Shown piece by piece: positions 1 to 18,071 of a DNA stretch of 64,000 nucleotides (position 1 is the first letter of the stretch; each line of letters starts with the position of its first letter). This DNA comes from Chrysomallon squamiferum (taxonomy: Eukaryota > Mollusca > Gastropoda > Neomphalida > Peltospiridae): assembly GCA_012295275.1 (NCBI GenBank), contig CM022670.1, positions 20,810,146 through 20,874,145 on the forward strand, in the 5' to 3' direction. The notes under the pieces were generated by a model. It made no database searches. It was not told where the DNA came from and was given only the letters and a program-made list of their open reading frames with translations. The position numbers were made by a program, and so were the translations under genes.

Positions 1-3000
1 TTCAGTTGATCGTCGTTTTGTCACATCGTGCCTACTTACGGAAGACATTAAAATAACTGTTATTATTACTGTACAGCAATTTAATAGACTGCGTCGGTTA
101 TAAGACTGTCTCGGCAGTCGAAGTGGGTCGTCTGCAATCTAATGAGCGTGCACGTTCGAATCCCCTCATCAGCATCTGGCCTCGTGACTGGACTTTGTCC
201 TTCTCTGCCAGTGCGTTCCAAAATATTAAATATGTCTAGAGTTTAATCAGACGTACACAAGGCATGGAATTAATCATTCATACATATGCACACACAGCAC
301 TCCATTTATCACAATCTGAAACTTGATTTATGCATTTTTATTGTTGATCTTATGTAGCTGTTTCTTTATATATATATATATATATCTTCGTGGAGATGGT
401 GTTACAATAATCTTCTTATTTGATTTAATTCATTTCATTTTATTACTTTTAAAATTATTGTCAAGATCATCATCATCATCATTATTAAAATTGACATTTT
501 TTAAATTTTTAATCGTTTACTGAAATTTTAATTATAAATATTTTTATATGATTGTTTTTTGTTTGTTTTGTTGCTGTTGTTTTTTTTGTTGTTGTTTTTT
601 CCTCGTTTGTGTTTTAAACTTAACCTATATTAGTTTATCCTTTCCTGTAATATTAATTCTTGTTATTTCAGTTTATATTTAATTTACTAGCGCTGTACAT
701 TATTTGATTATTTTTACATTTGATTAGTTCCTGAAACTATTTCCTGCTTCGTTTTCACATTTCCACATAAAAATACCAACGAAAATGAATAATTTATTAC
801 CATCACCACCTACAGAAAATTCACGATTAAACAAGTGAATGAAGGAAGAAACGAATCAATAAAAGAATGAACTATTTTTGAATATAATTTTCTAAATATT
901 ATTTCATTGTTTATTCTCTTTTCATACAAACTGAGAAAGTACATAATAAATCTTAAAAGAAAATACAGGTTTCAAATCACATACGCCTACCCAGAAAGAG
1001 CCACACAAATCGCGAATACTCATATATACATTTACAAACATACATATGCACAAATACGTAGATACACAAACAAGTGTTTTCAGATGTAAAAACTGACACG
1101 CACACACATATAGTACTAGTTTTATTTACATTTATCTCCCTTACTCTATTAACAGCTAGATCTAAGACCTTCAGCTGGCAGCCAGAAATACAGCTGTTTG
1201 AATTAAATTCAAAATATTTTAATTATCACAAAACATTTTTGAGGATAACTGAAAAATGTTAACTGATAAACTTCTGTCAATTTGGTTCCTTAATCATGGT
1301 TTTAATTAATTTTTGACATGTTTTAAATAGAAATCAATATAATAAAATTCGAATTTGCATGTTTAAATTCGATATTAAATATTATTAACTGTAAGAATAG
1401 CAACAATTTATGTAAATATAAGAAGTTTCTTAGCATGGTTTTATAAACTATTTCGCTTCGAATGAAACTGGAATGAATGAGATGAAGAATAATCGTTTCC
1501 TTGTTTTTAATCTTCTTCTAAAAACATTGCATCTCGGACGCACTAAAACACTAACAGACAAAACATATCTGTTTAAAATCCTGACTAAAAATCATGATAT
1601 TCTCATAAAATACTATATTTCCTGACAGATTACAATGGAATCATTTTCCTGTTGCGTCAGCGAAAAGATCCAATCAAAGTATCAGAATCTGCATGAAGTA
1701 TTTCCTTTGAAAACACAGACCAGTTTGTCTTCGCCATGACCTTCTGGCCAAAAAAAATAACAGTTTTCCTGATGGGCAAAAAACTCTGTTTCATGTTCTG
1801 TATGTTTTTGTTAATTCTGAATTCGATTACAATGTACATACTGTTGCGCTAGCAAAAAATGAGGTCTTTTGTATTTTATGATATAACTGTTTATGGAATC
1901 TTATATTTTCCATTTTTCCATTTATGACGTCATGTCTTATTTAGAAATATTAAATTCGATACCTCTTTTATTATAATTTTCTTCAAGGACCATGTAGTTT
2001 CTGTCATTATATCAAAAATAATTCTATCGATTAATTTTATCAGGAATACTTTGTTATATAATTCAATAATTTAGAAAATATTTATTCAGTATTCTTTCCA
2101 AGATCCGTTACTCCTAGTACTTCGTTATTTTACATAAATCCTTCCAGCCGCTATTGTAATGACGTAATGGTCTAGTTACATTAAAAGGTATATATGCAAC
2201 AGGACAGAAGTATTTTTACTCCAAAATTATTATCACATTACGTTATATAATGTAGCAATTATCTTTCAAACCGGATTACAAGAAACATTATGACTCTGGT
2301 GTGAAATACTTCAAGAATGGATTAAGAGTTTTACCTGCGCTTAAATGTGGCTTGTGGATAGGCACCCTACCTTTAATATCAATTATTCCCAATCCACACC
2401 TCCATATTAGTATAAATTCAATATGTTATTTACTAAGCAGTATTGCACTGTTTCTAAACCTAAGGCTAAGTGTTAAGATGTAGTGTTTAGAATTTGCTGT
2501 TTCCTCTTTAATATGGAAAAGAATGTCATCTAGACATAGTTCTAACTTGATTCATTTAAACAATTATGATTCACTAACGGATTTGTGTGGGTGATAACGG
2601 ATACTCGATTTTTCTTTTATTACGTTTTGCCAAGTAACCGGTTGTGACTCATGCTATAAACTATACTGCCACGTAGGAAAACTCTTAAGGATCTGATCAT
2701 TGAAGTCCAAAGATTTTTTTTTTTTTTTTGCTTTTTGTTTTATAAATATTTTTTATGTTTTTAATTTAATGTGTGGGACGGGATGATATTTAAATGAATC
2801 TTTAAGATAAATGTTTAATATGCTTCCACCAAGAAAATTAAAAACTATTAATTAAAGATCTATTTAAAAACGTGGCGATAATTTCAATAAGTCTGTAAAT
2901 CACTAAAGCTTTATGTTACGAACCTTACTGATTTTGTTTTTAAATATATAACATTGAATGACTTCTCTATCTTGTGTAGTCTTAGAAATCATTAATCTTC

Positions 3001-4050
3001 ATAAAACATTTTGTTACTGATGTGTAATATGCATTCAAATAATATAGTTTTGAAGATACAGCACTGACACAACTATCTGAATCTTGCTGTTACTCCAGCG
3101 AGATTGTCATGCTAAAATTTTACTCCTCTATAAAAAAATCCTATATTCATAAATCAAAACTTTGGGCCTACACCACCCCAAATGGCCTTAATGAAGTAAA
3201 AGTCTCTTTAAGATTATGGAGTAAGTAATTAAGTTTTTGCTTCTGAACTGGAACAACGACCTTTGCTCTGAAAAGAATGTATGTTATTTTGCAACATTCT
3301 ACTTCTTGTTGACTACTGGGTGTATTGTTAATCGACTTTTCAAAAGATTTATGATGTTTACAAGTTATAGTTCCTCTGACATCCACCATCTAATATTACC
3401 ACCGTGGGCTGATAAATGTCGACATCAAACCAGGATAGTTCTAGAGAGTGTAATACAAATATAAAGGGTGGAGAAGGGAACAACATTTTTTTCCTCACTT
3501 TTTGGTTTCCTTTGTTTTAAAAGACCTATATCTTTCCACTATTCCTTACTATGTGAAAAACCTTAATAATTGTCTTAATTAATTAATTTACTTATGAACT
3601 TACTTACTTTAATGCTTACTAAGTTATTTATTTAATTTCTGGTTACTTACTGACGAATATTGTTTTTTTATTTATTTATTTAATAACCTACTTACTTACT
3701 TATTTAATTAATCATTAATTTTCATACTGTCATTCTGATTACTTTCTTTATTTGCTTATCAATATTTGTTTTATTTATTTGTGTATTTATGTATTTGTAT
3801 TTCTCCCTTCCCTCATTTGTGATGAATCAGACAGAATAACACATCTACTGACAAAACTAATACAATTGGTATGTTGTAATGTAAAATACATTCGTCTTAC
3901 AGGGATAGGTTAATCTGATGAAAAAGTCAAAAAAAAAAAAAAAAAAAAAAAAAAAAGATAGGAAAGAAAAAGAATGAAAGAAAGTTATTCAGTAGCAACA
4001 AAACACTTTTGTTTCACCAGTAACTGAGAGATGTCAAATAGGAAGACTGA
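1..4050. other. AT-rich non-coding stretch
   Basis: No gene is supported here. Open frames are short, lack recognisable motifs and lie in low-complexity sequence. Visible items are a short (AT)n run near 368-386, T-rich and TTTATT-rich tracts around 540-600 and 3,570-3,800, and a pure poly-A run near 3,930-3,955. No splice-linked coding exon was recognised. Confidence 0.6.
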
Positions 4051-4075
4051 TGTAACACTTTACACCAAAATAAAT

Positions 4076-4376
4076 CAGAAAAAAATAAAATAAAATAAAA
4101 TAATATAAAATAAAATAAAATAAAATAAAATAAAATAAAATAAAATAAAATAAAATAAAATAAAAAAATAAAATAAATAAATAAGCAAATAAATATATAA
4201 ATAAATACAATATTTGGTTGGTATATAATAATTAAATGGATCATATTTCGTTGTTTATACATACATACATATAAAATACATACATACATACATTCATACA
4301 TATAAAATACATACATACATACATTCATACATATAAAATACATACATACATACATACATACATACATACATACAAA
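4076..4376. repeat. (TAAAA)n and (CATA)n microsatellites
   Basis: A pentanucleotide AAAAT/TAAAA array runs from about 4,076 to 4,170. It is followed by a tetranucleotide CATA array from about 4,256 to 4,376, interrupted by short TATAAAAT breaks. The long minus-strand open frame across it (Phe/Tyr/Met/Cys-rich) is a by-product of the repeats. Confidence 0.9.
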
Positions 4377-4749
4377 CATATACAAATGATTACCGCCCGT
4401 CATGTTCATTTTAAAGCTGAATGTTTGTATATATGCATATGATTGATGTTAGAAAAACTATCAACCTGTTTTCTAGGTCAGGGAACAATAATTCTGTCAT
4501 TCTGTCTACGTAATACGTGCTTAGTGAGTTCCAAGCACCAGCTCATCTCCACCAGAAGTAATTTGTTTTCACTGATCGCAAACGTGACAAAAGGATGGGC
4601 CTCTTGTCTCGAAACAGCGGGCATTTGTGCGAAGAAATATCCAGCCTGTATTTATTTTTCCATACCGTTAAAAATGATGAAAAATAAAGAACCAGTCAAT
4701 AAAATTTGGTTTCGTTTACAAACTTGGAATTATAATAATAATAATAATT

Positions 4750-4775
4750 AAAAAATTGGAGAGAGAGAAAAAAAA

Positions 4776-4862
<87 letters not shown>
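4750..4862. repeat. (AT)n-(GA)n compound microsatellite
   Basis: A short (AT)n tract near 4,776-4,795 passes directly into (GA)n up to about 4,861. Confidence 0.9.
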
Positions 4863-4865
<3 letters not shown>

Positions 4866-5057
4866 TCAGTCATATTGTCTAAAACAAAAATCTCATCTCA
4901 TATAACTCAGTATCACTCAGATGCCGAAAACCTATTAGTATACAGAAATATTGTTAAGTATTTTGTGTTTCAATGTAAATCAACAAAATGACAATAACAA
5001 TAACAACGCAAATCTATCTCTCAAAACAAGTTTTGATTTACACCTGAAGAACATGAA

Positions 5058-5135
5058 TGACGTCATATGACGTCAATACTGGAGAAGTGTCAACCAATGA
5101 ACATTAAGTGTGTTTCACGTGTTTATATATCATAC
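5058..5135. promoter_or_regulatory. Promoter-like cluster: two CREs, CCAAT, E-box, TATA-like
   Basis: Two perfect TGACGTCA palindromes lie at 5,058-5,065 and 5,068-5,075, exactly 10 bp apart. They are followed within 60 bp by CCAAT near 5,093, the E-box CACGTG near 5,117 and a TTTATATAT stretch near 5,123. TGACGTCA is the known CREB/ATF full site. No coding exon could be assigned downstream, so a promoter or enhancer role is inference. Confidence 0.35.
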
Positions 5136-6130
5136 ACATTTGTTGGAAATTATTGCGTTATATATCTTACAATTAGTTCAATACTACAACTGTGACCTTC
5201 AGAAAGTGTAAAATCTGGGATTTCTTTTCCATATCCTGAAAGTATATCCGTAGATAATCTATATCTTTCTTTAAGTACTTACTAACTAAATCATAATATG
5301 CTACCTCACCTCTCGCATACACATAATTAACACCTTTTGGACACCCAACACCATCATCATCATCATTTGCGTCGTCATCTTCATTATGCTAATAACATTC
5401 CTTATCATTAGCATCATCAACCCTTTCTTCGTGTATATGGATATAGTCCTACCACAATCTTACGTGTTAAACTGATTATTTTATAGAGTCGAGAATAAGT
5501 GTTTATTAGTTTTTATTGCAAGACATTTATTTTTGAGACTCTTAACCAGTATCAGAAGATACGTTTATTAACAGTTATCGTTTGAATATAAAATACATAC
5601 AGTCACATGAATTCATCACCCTGTATATTCTTGGTACATTGTTTACCCTTTTCTTGACATTACTACCTTACAGACTTACAATTATTTGACTGTTTTAGTA
5701 ATTGACTTATGTGTTTGTAATCTGAAAGGCTAAAACAAGGGAACACATTAATGATATGGCAGTATGTCTACACATTAAGCGTGACATCATTATCAATGAA
5801 ACAAAAAAGAAAAGCAAGAAGAAGAACAATACGACCAACACCACCAACACAACCACCACCACCAAGACGACAACCATCACCATCATCACCAAAACCACCA
5901 CCACCGCAAACAACAACAACAACAATAATAATAATGATCGTGATAATAATATATGCCACCGTGAGCGCCCAGGAACAGCGAACAACATGTAACGAACTGT
6001 AAAACATAGAAAACTGACGTCTTATATATATACATATAATAAATCAACGAGCCTTATCTAATAAAACAAAACATGCTTAACTTTAACCTTAAAATTATAT
6101 GGAGAAAAATAAATAATGAAAAAAAAAAAG
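5136..6130. other. Non-coding stretch
   Basis: No supported gene. An ACC/ACA/AAC trinucleotide-rich patch at about 5,820-5,950 produces several overlapping Thr-rich or Val-rich open frames on both strands; these are low-complexity shadows. Confidence 0.6.
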
Positions 6131-6133
6131 ATG

Positions 6134-6256
<123 letters not shown>

Positions 6257-6477
6257 GTTAAATCGTATTATACAATTTAATATGTTAGGTGACGAAATTT
6301 TCTGCATAATTAACCGTAATATGTTTGTCATCTGAACTATATACACATATTTCTTCTTTTGTTTTATATATATTTTTCCTTCAGTTACTTGTTTGATGGA
6401 TTGTTTTAAAACAGTTCATATTTAATATTTGAGTCATTCATCTTTTTATTCTTTAATATATTTTAACTTGCTACATG

Positions 6478-6583
<106 letters not shown>

Positions 6584-6589
6584 ATCATC

Positions 6590-10970
<4,381 letters not shown>

Positions 10971-11450
10971 GAAATCTGGCTCATATATGCAAATATTATT
11001 ACAGTTACTATGAGTCAGAGGGATGTACAGTTACATATGATCATGCTTTCCTGCTTTTTATCTAAAACATCATCAATCAATTATTATACTATTCTTTTGG
11101 TTATTGGTATATCGTGATCTGTTTCAATCTATAGCTGTCATTACCTTAATATGTAATGTGTGAGTCAGAAAGTTTTTTTTTTCTTCTATATATGGCAACC
11201 GCTTTTCTATTTAGTCCCAGGCATTGTAGTTTGTGATGAATGAACAATACTATAGTGTGACTCAACCACACTTTCCTTTCCCTGATTATTTGTTTATAAC
11301 ACATTTAGGAACGCCCTCATGAAAAATATGAATTCACTGAAAAGTACACAAACATAAGTGGGATAATATTTACCAAAAGTTTGCTTCAGTGTTATGGGGT
11401 TACGAAGTTTATTTTGCACATCAAATAAATCTTTGCCTCCTTTTTCTGTC

Positions 11451-11745
<295 letters not shown>

Positions 11746-12440
11746 GGAATACACAGATGCTTTATATTTACTTATACTTACAATCCCACGAACCGTTTTC
11801 TAATCGGTAAATTTGTTAAAATAATGATTCAGTCTGACGTCAATATAAAGGACCTTAACAAAAAAAAGTGACGTAAAATGTTTAGCAATAAAAGAGTTAA
11901 TTCTCAGCATTCCGGGTTTGTGTAAATGGGTGGGGAATGTACTTAGTAATAGTGAAAAATGATTTAGGTTAATCATTAAGTATATGAGGATTTCGATGAG
12001 CATGAAAAGCACCGATATTTGTGCAGTATGTTTTATGCAGTATTTGTGTTTTACGAAATATCAAAATGATGCAATGGTTGAGGCTGGTTTTGTTTGTATA
12101 TATGCAGGTCCTGATGTAAACGAGAATCTAAACTGAAACTCTGAAATAAAAATAGCAAGTTCGCTAAAGAGGCCTCATTAATAATTCTATATTACACCAA
12201 ATAAAAGAATGACCTTTGAAAATATCAAGCATCTATAAACAATGTGTAGATTGCATGATGACGACACCATACAAAATATGTCCAAGGTTTTGCTTTTTAG
12301 CGCTGCCGACGTTGTCATCACATGTCGTGGACACACGTCACGACAGAAAAATCCCACCGGCAGATATTCCCGAGCGAAAGAAAAAAGGAAAAAAAAAAGT
12401 GACAGTGAAAGTGTTGTCAGACAAACAAAACCATCAATCA

Positions 12441-12480
12441 TGGCCGTATAAAACAGCGCACACCAACCGACCCGTCACAC
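12441..12480 (+). promoter_or_regulatory. TATA-box promoter of the small secreted Cys-rich gene
   Basis: TATAAAA lies at 12,447-12,453, preceded by GGCCG. Initiation would be expected about 30 bp downstream, near 12,480, leaving an unspliced 5' UTR of roughly 250 nt before the ATG at 12,734. A 135-codon frame overlapping the TATA box is unlikely to be coding because it would start upstream of it. Confidence 0.55.
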
Positions 12481-12733
12481 TTGAAAGCCAGTCGTACGCC
12501 AGCATACAGTCTGTACAGCTGAGTGAAAACAAAGTGAGAAAGCTTGAGACGGAGAAGATTTCCGAGCCACCTGCTGAGAATTTAGACAGTGCATCATTTA
12601 AAAAGATATCAGCTAACTGCTAATTTCACGGGATCAGAATTTGCGAAGAGAATCATTAAAGAGAGCAGAACATCGCGTACCTGCTTAACTGCAAATAAGT
12701 GTTTTTGAGGTGCCGAACAAAGAAAGTAGAAAG

Positions 12734-13177
12734 ATGATTGCTGTGCATTACATGTGTGTGGTCGTTGTGTTGGTGTTGGTTGACACGCTGCCTATCAATC
12801 CTCTACTGAGCAACAAGCACATTATACCTCCGACTAGTGAACTGTGCAAAAAAAATCCATGCGTCGATATTCTGTCGCGATTCTGTCCTAGTGACACTCA
12901 TGTCTGCACGTTCTCCACTAAGACGTGCAAAGTTTCGTGCCAACCGAAAGCTCTTCCAGGAAACGTGAGCACCAACAAACTTAGTGGTCATGAAGGGCTA
13001 TTTCCAGCAGCAGCACTTTTCCAGCTTCTATTTCCAGCTGACCCAGCTTCTGCCAGCTCGAAAAGTGGAAAGACCAGAAATCAGTCGGCGTCTAGGAAAC
13101 TGTTCAATCAGACACATGTAACAAGTTCTGTTAGTGCAGCCTCTGCCCGAACACATTCAACAGCCACGACTGGATAG
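12734..13177 (+). CDS. Small secreted Cys-rich (partial EGF-like) protein
   Basis: The frame encodes 147 residues. It starts at the ATG at 12,734, which opens a clear signal peptide ([20 protein letters not shown]); a frame 24 nt longer upstream begins with GTG and is not preferred. The mature N-terminus carries six cysteines spaced C-x4-C-x7-C-x6-C-x6-C-x3-C, with Pro-Cys at the second, then a low-complexity Ala/Ser/Thr-rich tail with N-x-S/T sequons. This resembles the first half of an EGF-like module; the last part of such a module (Gly-Tyr-x-Gly then Cys) is absent. The same Cys order occurs at the N-terminus of the protein at 28,320-30,536 on the same strand, which suggests an old relationship. 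A TATA box lies about 285 bp upstream and AATAAA about 0.9 kb downstream. Function is unknown; an extracellular ligand, matrix or defence role cannot be told apart. Confidence 0.6.
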   Translation: MIAVHYMCVVVVLVLVDTLPINPLLSNKHIIPPTSELCKKNPCVDILSRFCPSDTHVCTFSTKTCKVSCQPKALPGNVSTNKLSGHEGLFPAAALFQLLFPADPASASSKSGKTRNQSASRKLFNQTHVTSSVSAASARTHSTATTG

Positions 13178-13649
13178 GAGTGGGAAAATATATTAAAAAC
13201 AAAGAGAAGAATGAAGAGGACAATTCCTTTGGGTTATTAAAAACACGTGTCTCGTGTTAAGAAGCGGACTTATAGGACTTTACTGTGTGTTATTACCATC
13301 AGCCTGATTACCTGTCAGTCATATCAAATGACTGCGATTGAAGACAAAGAGATACACTATGAACAATCTGGACAGTGTTGTGTGACACATTCAGCTTACC
13401 GAAGAAATAACAAGCAAGCTGAACATACATCAGTGACGTCCGCCTGCCGAGAACCCAAAATGTCTTCCATGTACACGTGTCTTTATTACAGATAAAAACA
13501 AATGTGACGACCATATGGATGTTGTCTATGTGCTAAGTTCATAATTTATGTGATATTATCACAGGACTTGAGAACTTTGACAGTAAAGACACTTACTGGA
13601 AGCTGGACTCCTAGTAATTTGTGATCAGGAAAATCCGTTTGTGGGATTT

Positions 13650-13995
13650 GTTTCTCACACATCGAATGTGCCATATTATAAATACTGTCAGGTTTCCATA
13701 GAAATAATGTGAAAATAGAATGTGTTAGTCATTTTGACATAGCCATAAGCATTATTACATAGATGCATTAGTAATGTTTCCATAGAAATAATTGTGGAAT
13801 ATGTTAGTCAGATATCCATAGAAATAATGTAGTATGTTAGAGATAGAGCTATGTAAATGTCTTAGTCATATTTCCACAGAACAGTTATGTAGAATCTACT
13901 AGCAAGTACTATTCCATAGAAGCAGTTCTATTAGTGTTTATCATATATTCCTAGAAATAATATTAATGTAAATGTAAGCAATATTTTCATAGAAG
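13650..13995 (+). repeat. Degenerate tandem repeat in the 3' flank (CCATAGAAATAATGT motif)
   Basis: Variants of the motif TTTCCATAGAAATAATGT followed by GTTAGTCAT-like sequence recur near 13,693, 13,780, 13,818, 13,874, 13,914, 13,951 and 13,993. Spacing is irregular, roughly 40-90 bp. It lies between the stop codon and the AATAAA at 14,088, so it is probably inside the 3' UTR. Confidence 0.55.
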
Positions 13996-14087
13996 ATCTG
14001 TGTTAGTGTAGAAACAGTAAATGAAAAGGGAATAGTTGTGTTTGTTGTATTAAGAAAATTCAAGCAACTTTAATTCAGATCGATGAC

Positions 14088-14093
14088 AATAAA
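14088..14093 (+). terminator. Candidate polyadenylation signal
   Basis: AATAAA on +, about 0.9 kb after the stop codon of the small secreted protein. It is followed by TGTGG and T-rich sequence. In AT-rich DNA this hexamer is common, so the assignment is tentative. Confidence 0.35.
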
Positions 14094-14099
14094 TATGTG

Positions 14100-16085
14100 G
14101 CATGTTTGAAACATTTTTTAATTTATTAAGAAATGCATATTGCCAATGTTAATCTCTTGCAAACTGCAAAACATTTAAATTTTAATTTGTAACGTGATTA
14201 AGTATTGGTAATGTTTAAATTATGAATATATTAACTTTGAATGTTTATCAAGTTTTCGTGACTGGTGGTTCCTATTCTATGATATTGTTATTTTGAAAAT
14301 ATAATATAAATTGACTTCGGTACAAGTTATTCGGATAGCTAACCAAAACTATTATTAAACAGAACCATGAGTTATACAAAACATGGCGTTTTACTTATTT
14401 TTAACCTACACATATGCATATTGCTATGAATTAATATTTTGTCCTGCAAAAGTGAATAGAAAGAACTATTCAATTATGATTTTTAAAATTAGTTCTGTAT
14501 TATTATTATATACAGCTGATGTAGATATGCTGGTCATTGATAAATATATAATAAATACAGTTATATTTTACATACGTGTTGTTTTAAAAAAAGTTTTAAT
14601 TTATTAATATCATTGTGAAATTCATGAATTGTTAAATAATTTTCTATTGATCACATCGTCATCATCATCATTTTCATCATTACTATTATTGCATTCTGAC
14701 AATACCAATCACAATGAGTCTGTGGTATTTGCTTTTTACGCACAAGTATATGCAGTATTAATATTAGTAGCAGTATCAGTAGTGATAGTAGTGATAGTAA
14801 CCATAAATGCAGTATTTTTATATTAATCAAATTAAGATCTTTACTGAGATGTTCCTCATCTGTTCAGCGTTTTGAAAACTTGTTTTGTACAACACAATTA
14901 AATCTTTTCTAAATAGGTTGCTTCTAATATTATCACAGGAGTTTTTGAATTTGTAAAGGTCTGAAAATATATTAATATTAAACGTTTTAAAAGTAAAAGT
15001 CTTTAGCTGTCTGATGTGCTCGTTGAGAAAAATAAAACATCTGAGAAAACAAAAAAAAAACAATTTCCCCCAAACCCCTAAACATCTGACATCATTACAC
15101 GGGCTGCGAAAACATCTCTTAATATACGAAACTAAGATAGATAGGAAAGCACATACCGAGATCTTTTCAACATTAATTGCTACACCCTGCTGAAAACTGA
15201 AATGTCATTAGTTCTGAATAGCACTAATCTTTCGATACATCAAACTCAGGCATAAGCTTTACTTCTGAAATGCAGCTTGCTTTCAAAGAGATTATTTGTA
15301 GAAAATAAAATAATAATCATGCTTATCTAGAGTATGACAACAGATAGGGTGTTAAGAACCTGGTTGTATTATGCATTACAACATTCAACATGAAACATTT
15401 CATGCACCTAATGAAGTTATACTCGTTAATACTCTCATGTAAGGCCCTTTGAAAGTTAGGTCAGAACGACCCAGATCTTTTTAATTACTTATTTAAAGAA
15501 AAATAATACATATTTACTTATAATAAAATATTTATTTGTATAAATATAACATATTATCATTTGCTAATTTGTTTTTGTTTTTGTTTTGTTTTGTTTTGTT
15601 TTTTAAAATCTTATATTAATACAAATAAGAAGGATACATTCACCGCAGACGAACGGCCGTTTCTGTCTCTTCATTAATGTCACCATCTTCTTTTGATACA
15701 TGTTGACGTTTGCAAACGTTTCCTCTTTGCGTCATGCTAATTACGTTAAAATATTGCTTGACGTCTAACGCTTCAGCAAGCTGGGAACGCATGATTTAAA
15801 ACATGTTTTTAAACTGTTAATGAAGACTTCTTTTGTTAAATGTTAAAACTATGTTTTCTCTTCGGTCGCGCGAATAGCTATCACCTTAGACATTCAATAT
15901 AATATAAGGAAACGATATTTCATCTCACATCATTGATGTCACGGTGTAATGTTACTAACTAATTAACTAAGGAGATAATTAAACAAATAAATTAATAAAT
16001 GTCCATAAGTATCTTCTTTCAGGGAATAATAATACAATAATATTTAATATGTTTCACAGAATAGATATTATGTGCTTCATTTATG

Positions 16086-16159
<74 letters not shown>

Positions 16160-18029
16160 AATGAATGGATTTTGCAAAGACAATTTACCTACGAAACTAT
16201 TCGGTTTTCAGGACTGATGAAAGCAGCTTGTAGAAATTCAAACAACTTTCAAATTACCATCTGTAAAATATTGCCAGAACCTATTTGTGTTACGTCTTAT
16301 TTGTAATCCCCGTTTCATCATGGGCTCGTAAACAAAGGGTGGTAATCCACGCATCGCGCTGTGGCTTTGTAAACCTTTTCAGATAAATTAGGGACGAGGC
16401 ATTCAATTACGAAACATGTACATTCGGTGATTAGTTTCGGTGGATCATAGATCCATCACCTTTAATGGCGGCAGTCACGTGACCACTCTTGTCACCCCTG
16501 ACCTCGCCAGTATTCTTCCGGCAGACACGATTCTCTCATTAATAGACCGGCATTCGTGATATGTGTAGCTTTCAGATGACAAATAAATTATAATGCAATA
16601 AGGTCAGATCTACAAAAAGGGGAGGCCCTGCTTCCAGTCGTAGCAAAGACCCTGAAAATGCCATGGTTTTACGGTGGGAAAAAAGACACAATGCTTAATG
16701 TGCTATTTCACAGGTGCTATGTTTTTTTTAATTTACTAAGATCCGTAAGATATTGAGATCGAATTCTGCCTCAGGTTCTCTATCTCTACCCATAACGACC
16801 CTGTTATTACTTTCAGTACAAAGTCTAGCATTATGAATTACTTATGGAGTAAGACATATTAATTTTAAACTTGGCTACACTGATGCCAGAAAACCTTGAA
16901 TATTCGATATACTGTAAAAATAATCATTACATTGTAAAAAAAAAAATATATATATATATTGTTTATGATTTCAAATACAAACAACAACAAGAACAAACAA
17001 ATACGAAATCTTCAAAATAAATAAGAAAATGAAGAATCGAATGTTAAACATTATTAATTATTACTTTTATAATTATTTTGTGGTCAGACATTCAATCATA
17101 TAAATAAATAAAATAAATAAATAAATAAATAAATAAATAAGAATACAAAGTGAGATGAGATAAAAATAGTAATTACAAAAACCGGAGAGTTACTTCCCTT
17201 GTCTTGCGTTTTTTTTTTTTTTTTATTAAGAAAAATTAATTTGTTAATGATGCAAATTAATTTTGAAAACATCGAATTATCTATGTTTCCAAATTAAGAA
17301 TATAGTTATTAAGACAAAAGAATACATTTTTTACTCATTTTTTAATTAGTTTTAAACAATTTATATTGTTTTAATTTTTTAGTTGATGGTCTAAAAGTTA
17401 TAATTTAATTTACTTAATAATATATTCGTAAACCATTATTCTCATCAGCGGTTGTTCGGAATTTTTAAAAACAATTTTATTTATTTATTTATTTTTGAAT
17501 TTGCTGTACCAGTACAGTTTAAATCTTAAATTTACTATCCATGTTATCTTATTCTAATAAGAAGAAGAAGAAGAAGAAGAAGAAAAAGAAGTCGCTTGTG
17601 TTATTCCTGTGACCACTGTTTCTGCTGATGGGTATAAATGGTCGTCAAGAAAGTAAGAACACATGTTTTGTCCATTAACGTGCAGAAAGTGACCGGTACA
17701 GATATCCTAAATGGCCATTTCTTTGTGTTTAAACCGTCTGATTTTGTGTTTTATAGCGTTGTAATCCACGATTAGTGTTAGGTGTTTCGGCATCCACCCA
17801 TTAGCCCAGGGCTTTAGAAAGCTTGGGAAGACATTAACATGTCCAGTGCACAATAAATGGTTGGTCAAAAAGCTAGACAGAATGTGTCGAGAAACATTTC
17901 AATGAATAGTTAGCATTTTTACAAACATTCTCCTAGTTCATTCACAAGTTTAAATTTTTCAAACCAGTTGCTGGGATTTATGTAAAAATCTTTTCTGTCA
18001 TTTTTTTTTTTCATATATCTTCGTCAACA

Positions 18030-18071
<42 letters not shown>

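Noticed and set aside
4443-4751. 102-codon + strand frame
   Set aside because: No domain, signal peptide, splice context or promoter; ends in an AAT repeat.
12216-12623. 135-codon frame upstream of the small secreted gene
   Set aside because: It spans the TATA box and predicted leader, has no domain or signal peptide, and composition changes along it. Best read as a chance frame.
13247-13495. 82-codon frame with a hydrophobic stretch after the small secreted gene
   Set aside because: It has no ATG at its start (begins GTG) and lies in the probable 3' UTR; no splice sites link it to anything.
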